This document shows, piece by piece, positions 22,044-30,344 of a stretch of 64,000 nucleotides of DNA (position 1 is the first letter of the stretch; each line of letters starts with the position of its first letter). This stretch comes from Chengkuizengella marina (GTDB lineage Bacteria > Bacillota > Bacilli > Paenibacillales > KCTC-33759), in NCBI RefSeq assembly GCF_009910845.1, contig NZ_SIJB01000035.1, positions 1 to 64,000 of the forward strand, in the 5' to 3' direction. A program made the translations under genes and the position numbers. The notes below the pieces were generated by a model. The model ran no database searches, was not told the DNA's origin, and saw only the letters and a list, made by a program, of their open reading frames with translations.

Positions 22044-22829
22044 TTAGTGATCTTTGGCGATACTTTGAGAAATATACACCATTGTTAATATGGTAAAAAC
22101 AAAAGCTTGGATTGTACCAACAAATATACTGAAAGCTTGCCATACGATTAATGGAATCATTCCACCAATACCTGCTAACACTCCTGCAGAGGCAGTCATT
22201 AAAATAACCCCAATCAATACCTCACCAGCATAAATGTTACCGAACAAACGTAGACCAAGCGTTAAAAATTGTGATACTTTTTCGATTATGTGAAGCGGAA
22301 AGAATGCTGGAACTGGATCAATGTAATGTTTAAAGTAATTTTTAGTGTTTCTAGTAACCCCTAAATAATGTACCATTACAATTACAATTAAAGCTAATCC
22401 CATGGTAGCACTCATACTTGCTGTCGGTGATTTCCAAAAAAGCAATGAAACATCTTTTGCATGTGCTGCTTCTGCATATAAATCTGGAGAAATTGGAATT
22501 CCGAAAAAAGTCGGTGCCTCGTAGAAATGTAGAGACAAAGCAAAAGGAAGCCCCAACATATTAGCTACAAAAATATACATAATTAAAGTGATTCCTAACA
22601 TGATAAAACTTTTCCCTTGTTTCATATCCATCGTGCTGGCAATCATATTATGTATGAATTCAACCACCCACTCCAGAAAATTCTGCATTTTCCCCGGATT
22701 ATCGACAGACAATCTTCGAGTTCCTAATACGGCAATAAGAAATACAACTAAACATGTAATGGTTATCATAATCAAATTGGAAAGATCAAATGGAATTCCA
22801 AACAATTCAATCATCGGTGATTCATGCAT
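22044..22829 (-). CDS. atpB: ATP synthase subunit a
   Basis: The stator membrane subunit forming the proton half-channels, 261 residues with five to six hydrophobic helices. The key helix reads FLTLGLRLFGNIYAGEVLIGVI, with the essential Arg in LRLFGN, followed by a C-terminal helix with TIQAFVFTILTMVYISQS. The RBS GGGAGGG is 12 bases from the first ATG, so the second Met (residue 6) remains possible as the start. Confidence 0.96.
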   Translation of the reverse strand: MHESPMIELFGIPFDLSNLIMITITCLVVFLIAVLGTRRLSVDNPGKMQNFLEWVVEFIHNMIASTMDMKQGKSFIMLGITLIMYIFVANMLGLPFALSLHFYEAPTFFGIPISPDLYAEAAHAKDVSLLFWKSPTASMSATMGLALIVIVMVHYLGVTRNTKNYFKHYIDPVPAFFPLHIIEKVSQFLTLGLRLFGNIYAGEVLIGVILMTASAGVLAGIGGMIPLIVWQAFSIFVGTIQAFVFTILTMVYISQSIAKDH

Positions 22830-22862
22830 ATCGTCAATTTTCCCTCCCTTCTGTTAATCCAT

Positions 22863-23243
22863 TTATTTGTTATTGTTATTAATAGAAATAATGCCCAGTA
22901 CTAATGTTACTGATTGTACAAAAAACAATCCAGCTAATGTAGTAGAAAACGCAATATGCTGTTCAAACTTAAAGGAAATAACCACCGCAATTAATGCGAG
23001 TGATGCTCTTGTCATGAATCCATCATTCACTCTGCGTTTTATCTTCTTGATGGCAACTTCAGACATCAGCTCTATTTTCCACTGTAAATACCTTGCATTG
23101 ATTAAACTAACTATAATCCCCAAAATCAGTCCTGCAATATAAACTCGAAAATCAGGCAACAGAGCCCACGTTACAAAACAAACTGCTAATACATACAAAG
23201 TTATTTTGTAAGCGTTTTTTGTTAGGGTCGACAAATTATTCAT
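22863..23243 (-). CDS. atpI: ATP synthase subunit I (AtpI/UncI-type)
   Basis: A 126-residue protein with four hydrophobic segments, between atpZ and atpB. Its size and position match the AtpI family, small membrane proteins thought to help assemble the c-ring. The start overlaps the atpZ stop by eight bases, suggesting coupling. Sequence conservation in this family is low, so the name relies largely on topology and context. Confidence 0.8.
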   Translation of the reverse strand: MNNLSTLTKNAYKITLYVLAVCFVTWALLPDFRVYIAGLILGIIVSLINARYLQWKIELMSEVAIKKIKRRVNDGFMTRASLALIAVVISFKFEQHIAFSTTLAGLFFVQSVTLVLGIISINNNNK

Positions 23244-23469
23244 TTGAGCCCCCCGTGTACTTTTTAATGATCATCATGATGCTTAAGACCCCCATAACAA
23301 ACCCTACCATAATACCAACAACGATCCATATAGGATTATGGTTTACATATTTTGTTACTAGAGTTCCAAGACCATATCCGGCAAACATGCAGACAACCAT
23401 ATCTAATCCAATCGCACTGACTAACGCAACGGCTTTCCATGGATTATCTTTAGGATTTGAATTGCTCAT
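23236..23469 (-). CDS. AtpZ/AtpI-type F0F1-ATPase accessory subunit
   Basis: A 77-residue protein with two membrane helices and the family pattern WKAVALVSAIGLDMVVCMFAGYGLGTLV...PIWIVVGIMVGFVMGVLSI. This corresponds to the ATPase_gene1 (AtpZ) family found at the head of many Bacillales atp operons. In alkaliphilic Bacillus AtpZ is linked to Mg2+/Ca2+ transport with AtpI. It is the first gene after the operon promoter. Confidence 0.8.
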   Translation of the reverse strand: MSNSNPKDNPWKAVALVSAIGLDMVVCMFAGYGLGTLVTKYVNHNPIWIVVGIMVGFVMGVLSIMMIIKKYTGGSNE

Positions 23470-23499
23470 TATACATTTCCCCTATTTAAATCCCCATTT

Positions 23500-23529
23500 A
23501 TTTTAACGAAGCGAAGCATTGTTTGTCAA
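23500..23529 (-). promoter_or_regulatory. Probable promoter of the atp operon
   Basis: On the minus strand a perfect -35 TTGACA (23524-23529) and -10 TAAAAT (23500-23505) are 18 bases apart, followed by a short leader to atpZ. No other candidate in the 23470-23596 interval is as good. Confidence 0.65.
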
Positions 23530-23593
23530 TTGGGTAAAATTCAAACATTTCGTGAACAAAATATTTGAATCCTTGGTATTAAAGGCTTTTCAA

Positions 23594-23621
23594 GTTTAAA
23601 AACTATACAGTGCAACTGTAT
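23594..23621 (-). terminator. Terminator after mnaA
   Basis: A near-perfect palindrome ATACAGTTGCACTGTAT (23605-23621) is followed on the minus strand by AGTTTTTAAAC, 12 bases after the mnaA stop. The T run is short, so termination may be partial. Confidence 0.6.
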
Positions 23622-23632
23622 GCTGTAACCTT

Positions 23633-24775
23633 TTACGTAGAAAATGATTCCGGTTTTTCATTCTTTTTTCCAAAATGATGCAATATGGATTCAACAATTC
23701 TTTTTGAAGCTTTACCGTCACCATATGGATTTGCAGTATGACTCATTTTTTCATATTTATGAATTTCTACTAATAATTCTTTCGTTTTTTGATAAACGTC
23801 TTCTTCAGCTGTACCAACTAACTCCAACGTTCCAGCTTCAACTCCTTCAGGACGCTCCGTTGTTTCTCTTAATACCAAAACTGGAATTCCGAAGGAAGGA
23901 GCTTCCTCTTGTAACCCACCTGAATCGGTTAATATCATATAAGTATGATTATAAAAATTGTGTAACTCAACAACATCTAACGGTTCAATGAGTTTAATCC
24001 TAGGATGTTCGCCTAATATTTCATTGGCTGGCTCCCTTACAGCAGGGTTCAAGTGTACAGGATAAACAACCGCAACATCTTCAAACTCATCCACAATTCT
24101 GCGAACAGCATTAAAAATTTGTCGATGAGGCTCACCTAAGGATTCTCTTCGATGTGCTGTCATTAAGATTAATCTTTTTCCTTTAGCCCAAGATATTATA
24201 GGATGAGTGAAATCCTCTCTTACGGTGTATTGAAAAACATCAGTCGCAGTATTCCCAGTAATATAAACATTCTGTTCAGACTTGTTTTCCTTAAATAAAT
24301 TATTAGCTGACCAATTTGTAGGTGCAAAATGAAGGTCAGCAATCACACCTGTGAGCTGACGATTCATTTCTTCAGGGTAAGGATTCAGTTTATTCCAAGT
24401 TCTTAATCCCGCTTCCACATGACCTACTTTGATTTGTTGTAAAAAAGCAGCATAACTAGCTAAAAATGTAGTTAATGTATCACCATGTACTAAAACTAAA
24501 TCTGGTTTCGCTTCCTGAAGTACTGATTCTAAACCTTGTAAAACACGAATGGATATCTCATTCAGTGTTTGTCGATCTTTCATGACATCGAGATCATATG
24601 TCGGTTGAATACCAAAAACATCTAAAACCTGGTCTAACATTTCTCTATGTTGTGCTGTCACACACACCTTTGAATCAATTAAATTTTTATGTTTTTGCAA
24701 CTCTAATACGAGTGGAGCCATTTTAATAGCTTCAGGTCTAACCCCGAATATTGTAAGTACTTTTAGCTTATCCAT
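23633..24775 (-). CDS. mnaA: UDP-N-acetylglucosamine 2-epimerase
   Basis: This cytoplasmic enzyme interconverts UDP-GlcNAc and UDP-ManNAc and supplies ManNAc for wall teichoic acids or other secondary wall polymers. The 380-residue protein has FGVRPEAIKMAPLV, LVHGDTLTTFLASYAAFLQ, the catalytic-region HVEAGLRTWNK, LMTAHRRESLGEP and the C-terminal LTDSGGLQEEAPSFGIPVLVLR. It lies between upp and the atp operon, the usual Bacillales position. A ManNAc supply fits the pyruvylated polymer that the SLH protein in this window would bind (inference). Confidence 0.95.
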   Translation of the reverse strand: MDKLKVLTIFGVRPEAIKMAPLVLELQKHKNLIDSKVCVTAQHREMLDQVLDVFGIQPTYDLDVMKDRQTLNEISIRVLQGLESVLQEAKPDLVLVHGDTLTTFLASYAAFLQQIKVGHVEAGLRTWNKLNPYPEEMNRQLTGVIADLHFAPTNWSANNLFKENKSEQNVYITGNTATDVFQYTVREDFTHPIISWAKGKRLILMTAHRRESLGEPHRQIFNAVRRIVDEFEDVAVVYPVHLNPAVREPANEILGEHPRIKLIEPLDVVELHNFYNHTYMILTDSGGLQEEAPSFGIPVLVLRETTERPEGVEAGTLELVGTAEEDVYQKTKELLVEIHKYEKMSHTANPYGDGKASKRIVESILHHFGKKNEKPESFST

Positions 24776-24795
24776 TCAGCTATCATCCTTTAACG

Positions 24796-25425
24796 TTACT
24801 TTGTTCCAAATAAACGATCTCCTGCATCCCCTAATCCTGGAATGATATAACCTTTTTCATTAAGATGACTATCAATTGCAGCAACATATATATCTACGTC
24901 AGGATGTGCTTCTTGAACTGCTTTAACACCTTCTGGAGAAGCAATTAAACACATTAACTTCATTTGACTGCAATCATTGTTTTTTAATACTTGAATAGCC
25001 GCGTTCGCTGATCCCCCAGTAGCAAGCATTGGATCAATGACAATTAGTTCTCTTTCTTGAACATCAGTAGGTAATTTAGTGTAATATTCAACTGGCTGCA
25101 ATGATTCAGGATCACGATATAAACCTACGTGACCTACTTTTGCTGTTGGGTGTAGTTTTAAAATACCATCTGTCATCCCTAATCCAGCACGAAGTATTGG
25201 CACCAAGCCAAGCATTCTCCCAGACATCACTTTGCAATTTGCGGTTGCAACTGGAGTTTGAACCTCTACTTCTTTTAGAGATAAATCTCTAGTAATCTCA
25301 TAAGCCATTAACATGGCAACTTCATCTACTAATTGACGGAAGTCTTTCGTTCTGGTTTCTTTGTCTCGAATAAAAGTTAGTTTATGTTGGATCAAAGGAT
25401 GGTCACATACAAATACCTTTCCCAT
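24796..25425 (-). CDS. upp: Uracil phosphoribosyltransferase
   Basis: A pyrimidine-salvage enzyme that makes UMP from uracil and PRPP. The 209-residue product shows the PRPP-binding loop [29 protein letters not shown], and the C-terminal YIVPG-like uracil-binding stretch ([18 protein letters not shown]). Its RBS is GGAGGG. It is preceded by its own promoter and leader rather than running on from glyA. Normal length. Confidence 0.97.
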   Translation of the reverse strand: MGKVFVCDHPLIQHKLTFIRDKETRTKDFRQLVDEVAMLMAYEITRDLSLKEVEVQTPVATANCKVMSGRMLGLVPILRAGLGMTDGILKLHPTAKVGHVGLYRDPESLQPVEYYTKLPTDVQERELIVIDPMLATGGSANAAIQVLKNNDCSQMKLMCLIASPEGVKAVQEAHPDVDIYVAAIDSHLNEKGYIIPGLGDAGDRLFGTK

Positions 25426-25559
25426 TAATTCCTATCCCTCCTGAAAATAAATAAATCAATTTCTTTATCCGATATATAGAGTAACTTTTCCCTATACATA
25501 TAAATAAAATGACTTCATTGTAACGACCGGATAAAACAATATGTCCTTAAACCTTAACT

Positions 25560-25568
25560 ATTATAACA
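25560..25568 (-). promoter_or_regulatory. Extended -10 promoter candidate for upp
   Basis: The minus strand reads TGTTATAAT, an extended -10 box (TATAAT at 25560-25565), with no clear -35. The leader to upp would be about 130 bases. Confidence 0.4.
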
Positions 25569-25617
25569 TTTTGTTGTTGTAGTTACACCTTATATATTTG
25601 TTATCTTTTCCCAACGA

Positions 25618-25660
25618 TAAAAAAACATCCTAGATCCAATTAACTAGCATGTTTTTTAAG
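25618..25660 (-). terminator. Terminator downstream of the coiled-coil gene
   Basis: Minus-strand AAAAAACATGCTAG...CTAGGATGTTTTTTT forms a hairpin with a run of seven T. It lies about 40 bases after the coiled-coil gene and before the upp promoter. Confidence 0.75.
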
Positions 25661-25697
25661 ATTTATATTGCTTTAAAAAAGCTGTCACCGCCTAGTT

Positions 25698-26030
25698 TCA
25701 TTTATATGTTTTAAATAATTCTTCTATGTGACTTTCTGCTTTAAACAAACGTTTATTAAGTACGCCAATTTGATGATCACAGTAATCTACTTTAATTGAA
25801 ATATTTTTAAGAAGAGCAAAAATGTCTTTAGGTTGACTTTCCTCAAGACGGTGAATACTTTGCTTGATTTCAGAAATATCAGAACGCATTTCATTCATTT
25901 CATTTCGAATTAACTCTGTTTCTGTTCGAAACTCAGCCCGCATTTCATTCATTTCGTTTCGAATTGCCTTTGATTCTGATTCTAAGGAATCTAACTTATT
26001 AAGAATTAGATTTAGGACTTTATCAGACAT
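25698..26030 (-). CDS. Small coiled-coil protein of unknown function
   Basis: No family recognised. The 110-residue product has no membrane or signal segment and is almost entirely helical, with a clear heptad-like coiled coil at about residues 5-75. Inside it the unit IRNEMNEMRAEF / IRNEMNEMRSDI is repeated about 17 residues apart, pointing to internal duplication. A second helical stretch (IDQ-like, YCDHQIGVLNKRLFKAESHIEELF) closes the protein. The ATG at 26028-26030 has AAGGAG eight bases upstream, better than the in-frame start at 26057. It sits alone between glyA and upp with its own long leader and terminator, so it is probably monocistronic. Confidence 0.7.
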   Translation of the reverse strand: MSDKVLNLILNKLDSLESESKAIRNEMNEMRAEFRTETELIRNEMNEMRSDISEIKQSIHRLEESQPKDIFALLKNISIKVDYCDHQIGVLNKRLFKAESHIEELFKTYK

Positions 26031-26385
26031 AGCCGTAACTCCTTTTATTGATACCACTTGTCCAAAGACGTGGGATTCTTGAGAGATTTAACCAAAGTAC
26101 ATTTCTGCTATCAGAGTATGCTTTATACTCTATGGACCGTATTTAACCAATAAAAAGACAATGTACGTAGATTCTTCTCTCGTTTTTACGGCTTGATATT
26201 GCCGTCTGTTACTATTTTAGTGTACAAAACTTGAATATAACACAAGTTAATTTTAATTATTGAATTATTTTCAAGTTTATTGTGGTGTCAAATAACAACT
26301 ACCTGCCACTTTTAATCCTTTTGATTATATCATTTAAGGGAGAAAAAAACATATAAAAATCATTATCTAAGAGATGTGGTATATC
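26031..26385 (-). other. Long leader/intergenic region with hairpin ahead of the coiled-coil gene
   Basis: About 355 bases without a gene. The minus strand contains a perfect hairpin AGAGTAT-AAAGC-ATACTCT (26113-26131) without a T run. Further upstream is a possible promoter, TTGACA near 26288 with an AT-rich -10 about 16-17 bases on. No known riboswitch was recognised. The hairpin could be an operator or a leader structure. Confidence 0.35.
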
Positions 26386-26388
26386 CCA

Positions 26389-26421
26389 AAAAGGTGTTGG
26401 TTTTACAACCAACACCTTTCA
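26389..26421 (-). terminator. Terminator after glyA
   Basis: Minus-strand GAAAGGTGTTGG-TTGTAAAA-CCAACACCTTTTTGGG is a strong stem of about 11 base pairs with a short T tract, 30 bases beyond the glyA stop. Confidence 0.85.
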
Positions 26422-26450
26422 TATAATTTAATTTAGATTAAATATTAAAA

Positions 26451-27704
26451 TTAATAAGTCAAATCTTCATACAATGGATACTTAGCAGTTAACTCTTTTA
26501 CTAAACCTCGAGCTTTTTCTAACACTGCCTCATTTTCAGGATTTTTCAACGTCATCGCAATGATTTTGGCAATAGATTTCATTGCTTCCCCATCCATCCC
26601 TCTCGTTGTTACAGCTGGTGTTCCTATACGAATACCGCTTGTTACAAATGGGCTTGTTGGGTCAAATGGAATCGCATTTTTGTTCACTGTAATGTGGACT
26701 TCATCTAATACTTTCTCAGCAACCTTACCAGTAATATCTAAATTACGAGTATCTACTAAAATTAAATGATTATCTGTTCCACCTGAAATGATGTTTAATC
26801 CTTCAGCCTGTAAACTTTCTGCTAAGATCGCAGCGTTTTTCACAACATTTTTGGAGTAAGTTTTGAATTCAGGCTGAAGAGCTTCACCAAAAGCAACTGC
26901 CTTGGAAGCAATAACGTGCATTAATGGACCACCTTGTGAACCAGGGAATACAGCTTTATCTATTGCTCTTGCCCAAGGTTCTTTACAAAGAATCAAACCA
27001 CCTCTTGGACCTCTTAGAGTTTTATGTGTAGTTGTGGTTACAAAATGAGAATGAGGAACTGGATTTGGATGTAATCCTGCAGCTACTAATCCTGCAATAT
27101 GCGCCATATCCACCATCATTAACGCGCCAACTTCGTTTGCAATTTTACCTAATGTTTCAAAGTCAATAACTCTCGGATATGCACTTGCACCTGCAACGAT
27201 CATTCTCGGTCTATGTTTAAATGCCAATTTACGTACTTCATCATAATCAATCATAAAATGATCTTCACTTACACCATAGGCTACAAAGTTATATAAAATT
27301 CCTGAAGCATTGACTGGGCTTCCGTGTGTTAAATGACCTCCATGTGCTAAATTCATACCAAGGACTGTATCACCAGGTTTTAAAGCTGCTAAGTAAACAG
27401 CCATATTAGCCTGGGCACCAGAATGGGGTTGAACATTGGCATGTTCAGCACCAAAAATTTGCTTGGCACGATCTCTGGCAATATCTTCAACAATATCAAC
27501 ATGCTCACAACCACCATAATAACGTTTACTTGGATATCCTTCAGCGTACTTATTGGTCAATACTGTACCCATCGCTTCCATAACTGCTGGAGTAACAATG
27601 TTTTCTGAAGCAATTAACTCTATATTATCTCGCTGCCTGCTTAATTCTAAATTTAAAGCTTTTAAAACTTCTGGATCTTGACCGCGTAAGTTTTCCATCT
27701 TCAT
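26451..27704 (-). CDS. glyA: Serine hydroxymethyltransferase
   Basis: This PLP enzyme interconverts serine and glycine and charges tetrahydrofolate with a one-carbon unit. The 417-residue protein carries the cofactor lysine in [15 protein letters not shown] and the stretches [36 protein letters not shown] and [14 protein letters not shown]. It is the third gene of an operon with rpiB and ywlG. An upstream ZTP-type riboswitch would link its expression to folate/purine stress, a known pairing for glyA in Firmicutes. The start is the first ATG of ATGAAGATG, five bases after GGGG. Confidence 0.97.
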   Translation of the reverse strand: MKMENLRGQDPEVLKALNLELSRQRDNIELIASENIVTPAVMEAMGTVLTNKYAEGYPSKRYYGGCEHVDIVEDIARDRAKQIFGAEHANVQPHSGAQANMAVYLAALKPGDTVLGMNLAHGGHLTHGSPVNASGILYNFVAYGVSEDHFMIDYDEVRKLAFKHRPRMIVAGASAYPRVIDFETLGKIANEVGALMMVDMAHIAGLVAAGLHPNPVPHSHFVTTTTHKTLRGPRGGLILCKEPWARAIDKAVFPGSQGGPLMHVIASKAVAFGEALQPEFKTYSKNVVKNAAILAESLQAEGLNIISGGTDNHLILVDTRNLDITGKVAEKVLDEVHITVNKNAIPFDPTSPFVTSGIRIGTPAVTTRGMDGEAMKSIAKIIAMTLKNPENEAVLEKARGLVKELTAKYPLYEDLTY

Positions 27705-27721
27705 AACATCCCCTTAAATTT

Positions 27722-28294
27722 TTATTTACAACGATGATTGTTGTTATTTATTTCATATACGGCTCTTTGCCCACCAATTAATTTTGGACGAGTGATTGCC
27801 ATATTTACACGTGCTTTTCCAATTTGACGAAAAATAGGTCTTAAAGGAACTGCTACTTGTTTCAAATGCATACCAATTAAAGTTTCTCCGATATCTATCC
27901 CAGCATGTGCTTTAATATTTTCAACTACTACAGGTTCTTTTAAATGTTGATAAGCAAAAGTGGCCATCGATCCACCAGCTTTTGCAACAGGTATCACGGA
28001 AACTTCTTCAAGAACATATTGTTGTAAAACCTCTCTTTCAACAACAAGTGCTCTATTTAAATGTTCACAGCATTGAAAGGCAACATAAAAATCCAAATCC
28101 TTTTGAACGGATTGAATACCTTTATAAATTTCTGAAGCTACCATCTCAGCACCTGATGTTCCAATGTGCTGACCTAATACTTCACTGGTACTCGTTCCTA
28201 TCACAATCATTTGTTGAGGTTTAATGTTCCCCTCTGTTATGAGCTGTCTCGTTATTTCTTCAACCTGTTTACTCATTTTCTCTAGTTTATTCAT
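27722..28294 (-). CDS. ywlG: YwlG family protein (UPF0340, TIGR01440)
   Basis: A conserved Bacillales protein of 190 residues and unknown biochemical role, found next to glyA and rpiB as in B. subtilis. Recognisable stretches include IVIGTSTSEVLGQHIGTSGAEMVA, VAFQCCEHLNRALVVE (tandem cysteines), the central Gly-rich VAKAGGSMATFA and ARVNMAITRPKLIGGQRAVYE. It is soluble, with no signal peptide. Its start follows GGTGGTG by nine bases. The C-terminal tail (NNNNHRCK) is Asn-rich and slightly unusual. Confidence 0.88.
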   Translation of the reverse strand: MNKLEKMSKQVEEITRQLITEGNIKPQQMIVIGTSTSEVLGQHIGTSGAEMVASEIYKGIQSVQKDLDFYVAFQCCEHLNRALVVEREVLQQYVLEEVSVIPVAKAGGSMATFAYQHLKEPVVVENIKAHAGIDIGETLIGMHLKQVAVPLRPIFRQIGKARVNMAITRPKLIGGQRAVYEINNNNHRCK

Positions 28295-28354
28295 CTAGAT
28301 TTTCACCACCATAGTTGATGAGTTTCTTATTAAGTGTGCACTTCATCCTAGTCA

Positions 28355-28813
28355 TTAAGGATGTATAGTGGCTTCCTTTTCTATTGTATTCATTTTATTA
28401 ATTCTATTCACATGTCTTTCTTCGTTCGAAAATTCTGTTTCAATCCATATTTTTACTATATCTATTGCTAATCCAGGTCCGATTACTCTTTCACCCATAG
28501 CAAGAACATTGGTATCATTATGTTCTCTTGTTGCTTTAGCAGAAAATGTATCATGAACTAACGCGCAACGAATACCTGGATATTTATTTGCTGCAATAGA
28601 CATGCCAATACCTGTTCCACATATTAAGATTCCTTTGTCTGCATCACCATTCAATACTTTCTCACAAACTGGAATCGCATAATCTGGGTAATCAACTGAA
28701 TCAGAACAATCACAACCTACATCAATCACTTCATGACCAAGCTTGATAATAAAATCTTTAATATTATTTTTTAGATGGTACCCACCATGATCTGCTCCAA
28801 GTGCTACTTTCAT
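28355..28813 (-). CDS. rpiB: Ribose-5-phosphate isomerase B
   Basis: This enzyme isomerises ribose 5-phosphate and ribulose 5-phosphate in the pentose phosphate pathway. The 152-residue product has GADHGGYHLK, YPDYAIPVCEKVL, the catalytic Cys in GILICGTGIGMSIAANK and LVHDTFSAKATREHNDTNVLAMG. I chose the second ATG (28811-28813), ten bases from GGAG; the first ATG is too close to the RBS. It is the first gene behind the ZTP riboswitch, so the whole rpiB-ywlG-glyA unit falls under its control. Confidence 0.94.
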   Translation of the reverse strand: MKVALGADHGGYHLKNNIKDFIIKLGHEVIDVGCDCSDSVDYPDYAIPVCEKVLNGDADKGILICGTGIGMSIAANKYPGIRCALVHDTFSAKATREHNDTNVLAMGERVIGPGLAIDIVKIWIETEFSNEERHVNRINKMNTIEKEATIHP

Positions 28814-28877
28814 TATGATCATTCTCCTTTACCAAAAGTTCGTGAATGATAGAAGGGGTGCATGATCCCCTAAGTGC

Positions 28878-28912
28878 AAAAAAAGAGCAGCAGACATAAA
28901 TGTCTATGCTCC
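28878..28912 (-). terminator. Riboswitch expression-platform terminator
   Basis: Minus-strand GGAGCA-AGACAT-TT-ATGTCT-GCTGCTC followed by TTTTTTT forms a strong terminator between the aptamer and rpiB. Its 5' arm begins directly after the aptamer's CCTGGGCA, as expected for ligand-controlled transcription termination. Confidence 0.8.
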
Positions 28913-28990
28913 TGCCCAGGCGACCGGCCGTATTACTCGGTGCTCCATTGTGGTAATTTCCACTTTGTCGCCAGTTACACCGAATTCTTC
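28911..28990 (-). ncRNA. ZTP/ZMP (pfl) riboswitch aptamer
   Basis: On the minus strand the RNA contains AACTGGCGACAAAGTGGAAATTACCACAATGGAGCACCGAGT... and ends with GGCCGGTCGCCTGGGCA. These are the two conserved blocks of the ZTP class: the ACUGGCGA...GUGGAAA-CCAC hairpin with GGAGCA, and the GCCG-CGCCUGGGCA pseudoknot strand. ZTP riboswitches sense ZMP/ZTP, purine intermediates that build up when 10-formyl-tetrahydrofolate is short, and usually switch folate and purine genes on. Control of glyA fits that role. The terminator next to it makes a transcriptional switch. The assignment is from consensus motifs read by eye. Confidence 0.88.
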
Positions 28991-29002
28991 ACGTATAATG
29001 TT

Positions 29003-29031
29003 ATCATAGCGTAATTATTTAACAATTACAA
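29003..29031 (-). promoter_or_regulatory. Promoter of the riboswitch-rpiB-ywlG-glyA operon
   Basis: Minus-strand -35 TTGTAA (29026-29031) and -10 TATGAT (29003-29008) are 17 bases apart. The predicted start lies just upstream of the ZTP aptamer, which supports the call. Confidence 0.6.
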
Positions 29032-29101
29032 CTCAATAATGCAACAAAATGGTGCCTAAATTTTCTTTTGATTCAACAACAATTCCCAAAAAAATGCACC
29101 T

Positions 29102-29683
29102 TTATTTTTCTGTTTTAAATCTGATTAAAAGTTTATTTAAGTAATCTTCAATTTCCTCTGCAACCATTTTATAATCTACAATCGTCCCTCCATAAGGATC
29201 AGCTATATCATAATCAGGTAAGTTTGATTCCAATTCCATTAGTTGTTGTTTTAAATGGTTGGGTATTTCTTCACCTAATGATAATCTCATTTGTAAATCA
29301 GCTATTAACTTTTCTCTTTCTACAATAAGGTCCATTACTTCTGCACTATCTTCAACATACTCTTTTAAAGTAAACGTTTTTTCCGCTGCTTGTGGGTAAT
29401 ATTCTATGATGTGACGTTTATGATTCATTGTCATTGCAAAAATATAATCCGCCCAATTCACCCACTCTTCTGTTACTTTATTAGAGACGATCTCATTTGA
29501 TAAACCTTTTTCCTTTAATATTTTTGCAGCATTTTCTGAAATGGTATGATGATCTATAGCAAATACTCCCGCAGAACGTATTTCTATATCTAATCCTTCT
29601 TTATGAACTAAACCGGCAAAAATGCCTTCTGCCATGGGACTTCGACAAGTATTTCCAGTACAAACAAATAAGATATGTTTCAT
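29102..29683 (-). CDS. ywlE: Low-molecular-weight phosphatase, protein-arginine phosphatase YwlE type
   Basis: A phosphatase of the LMW-PTP fold. The P-loop FVCTGNTCRSPMAE supplies nucleophile C8 and R14. T12, at the position of YwlE Thr11, is the residue that gives phospho-arginine preference, so action on McsB-made phosphoarginine is likely. The general acid is in DYDIADPYGG. At 193 residues it is about 40 longer than B. subtilis YwlE. The extra length is a charged helical insert (about 118-155, VEREKLIADLQMRL and HLKQQLMELE) just before the acid loop. It lies between mntP and the riboswitch operon, the conserved Bacillales position. Confidence 0.88.
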   Translation of the reverse strand: MKHILFVCTGNTCRSPMAEGIFAGLVHKEGLDIEIRSAGVFAIDHHTISENAAKILKEKGLSNEIVSNKVTEEWVNWADYIFAMTMNHKRHIIEYYPQAAEKTFTLKEYVEDSAEVMDLIVEREKLIADLQMRLSLGEEIPNHLKQQLMELESNLPDYDIADPYGGTIVDYKMVAEEIEDYLNKLLIRFKTEK

Positions 29684-29725
29684 AAAAGAAAATCGTCCTC
29701 CTAGTCTGATGTAACCTATCGTACT

Positions 29726-30286
29726 CTATATTAAAAATTTAATCCCAAATACTAACAAAATAATTCCACCTATAGCTTCGCCATATTCACCTAAACTTAA
29801 AGAGATAGATCTTCCTAACAATAATCCTAATATAGATAGTGTTCCTCCAAATATACCAAATAATAATACAGTTAATATAATATCTGAAGAGAATAATCCA
29901 AGTGATATGCCTACTGAAAATGAATCAATACTTACACTTAATGAAAATATCAATATCCCCCACAAAGTACTATGATCAAACGCCTGAACTTTCTCTCCTC
30001 TTAAAGAACTATATACCATATGCAGACCTAATAATACAAGCAAAGTCCCGCCTGCAATTAAAGCAACATCATCTAAAATTGTACTTACATATTTACCAGT
30101 AAACAGCCCCATAAGCGGCATCATGATGTGAAAAAAGCCAACAATCAAACTAATTTTAAAAATGTCTAATAGTCGAATTCCTCTCATTCCGATTCCTACC
30201 CCTAAAGAAAAAGCATCCATCCCTAAGGCAATTGCCATAATTAGGATCGTTATAAATTGACCTAATTCAACTGAAACGATTGTCAT
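29726..30286 (-). CDS. mntP: Manganese efflux pump MntP
   Basis: A six-helix inner-membrane protein of 186 residues with the duplicated MntP pattern: helix-1 IALGMDAFSLGVGIGMRG and the matching LSVSIDSFSVGISLGL, each with the membrane Asp thought to bind Mn2+. It exports excess manganese. The chosen ATG (30284-30286) has GGGGGAG five bases upstream; the longer reading to 30343 would overlap sua5 coding sequence more and has no RBS. It corresponds to ywlD of B. subtilis in the same order. Confidence 0.9.
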   Translation of the reverse strand: MTIVSVELGQFITILIMAIALGMDAFSLGVGIGMRGIRLLDIFKISLIVGFFHIMMPLMGLFTGKYVSTILDDVALIAGGTLLVLLGLHMVYSSLRGEKVQAFDHSTLWGILIFSLSVSIDSFSVGISLGLFSSDIILTVLLFGIFGGTLSILGLLLGRSISLSLGEYGEAIGGIILLVFGIKFLI

Positions 30287-30344
30287 GCTATCTCCCCCAT
30301 GTCCACTATTCTTTAAACAATATGCGGACATGAAGTGAAACATG

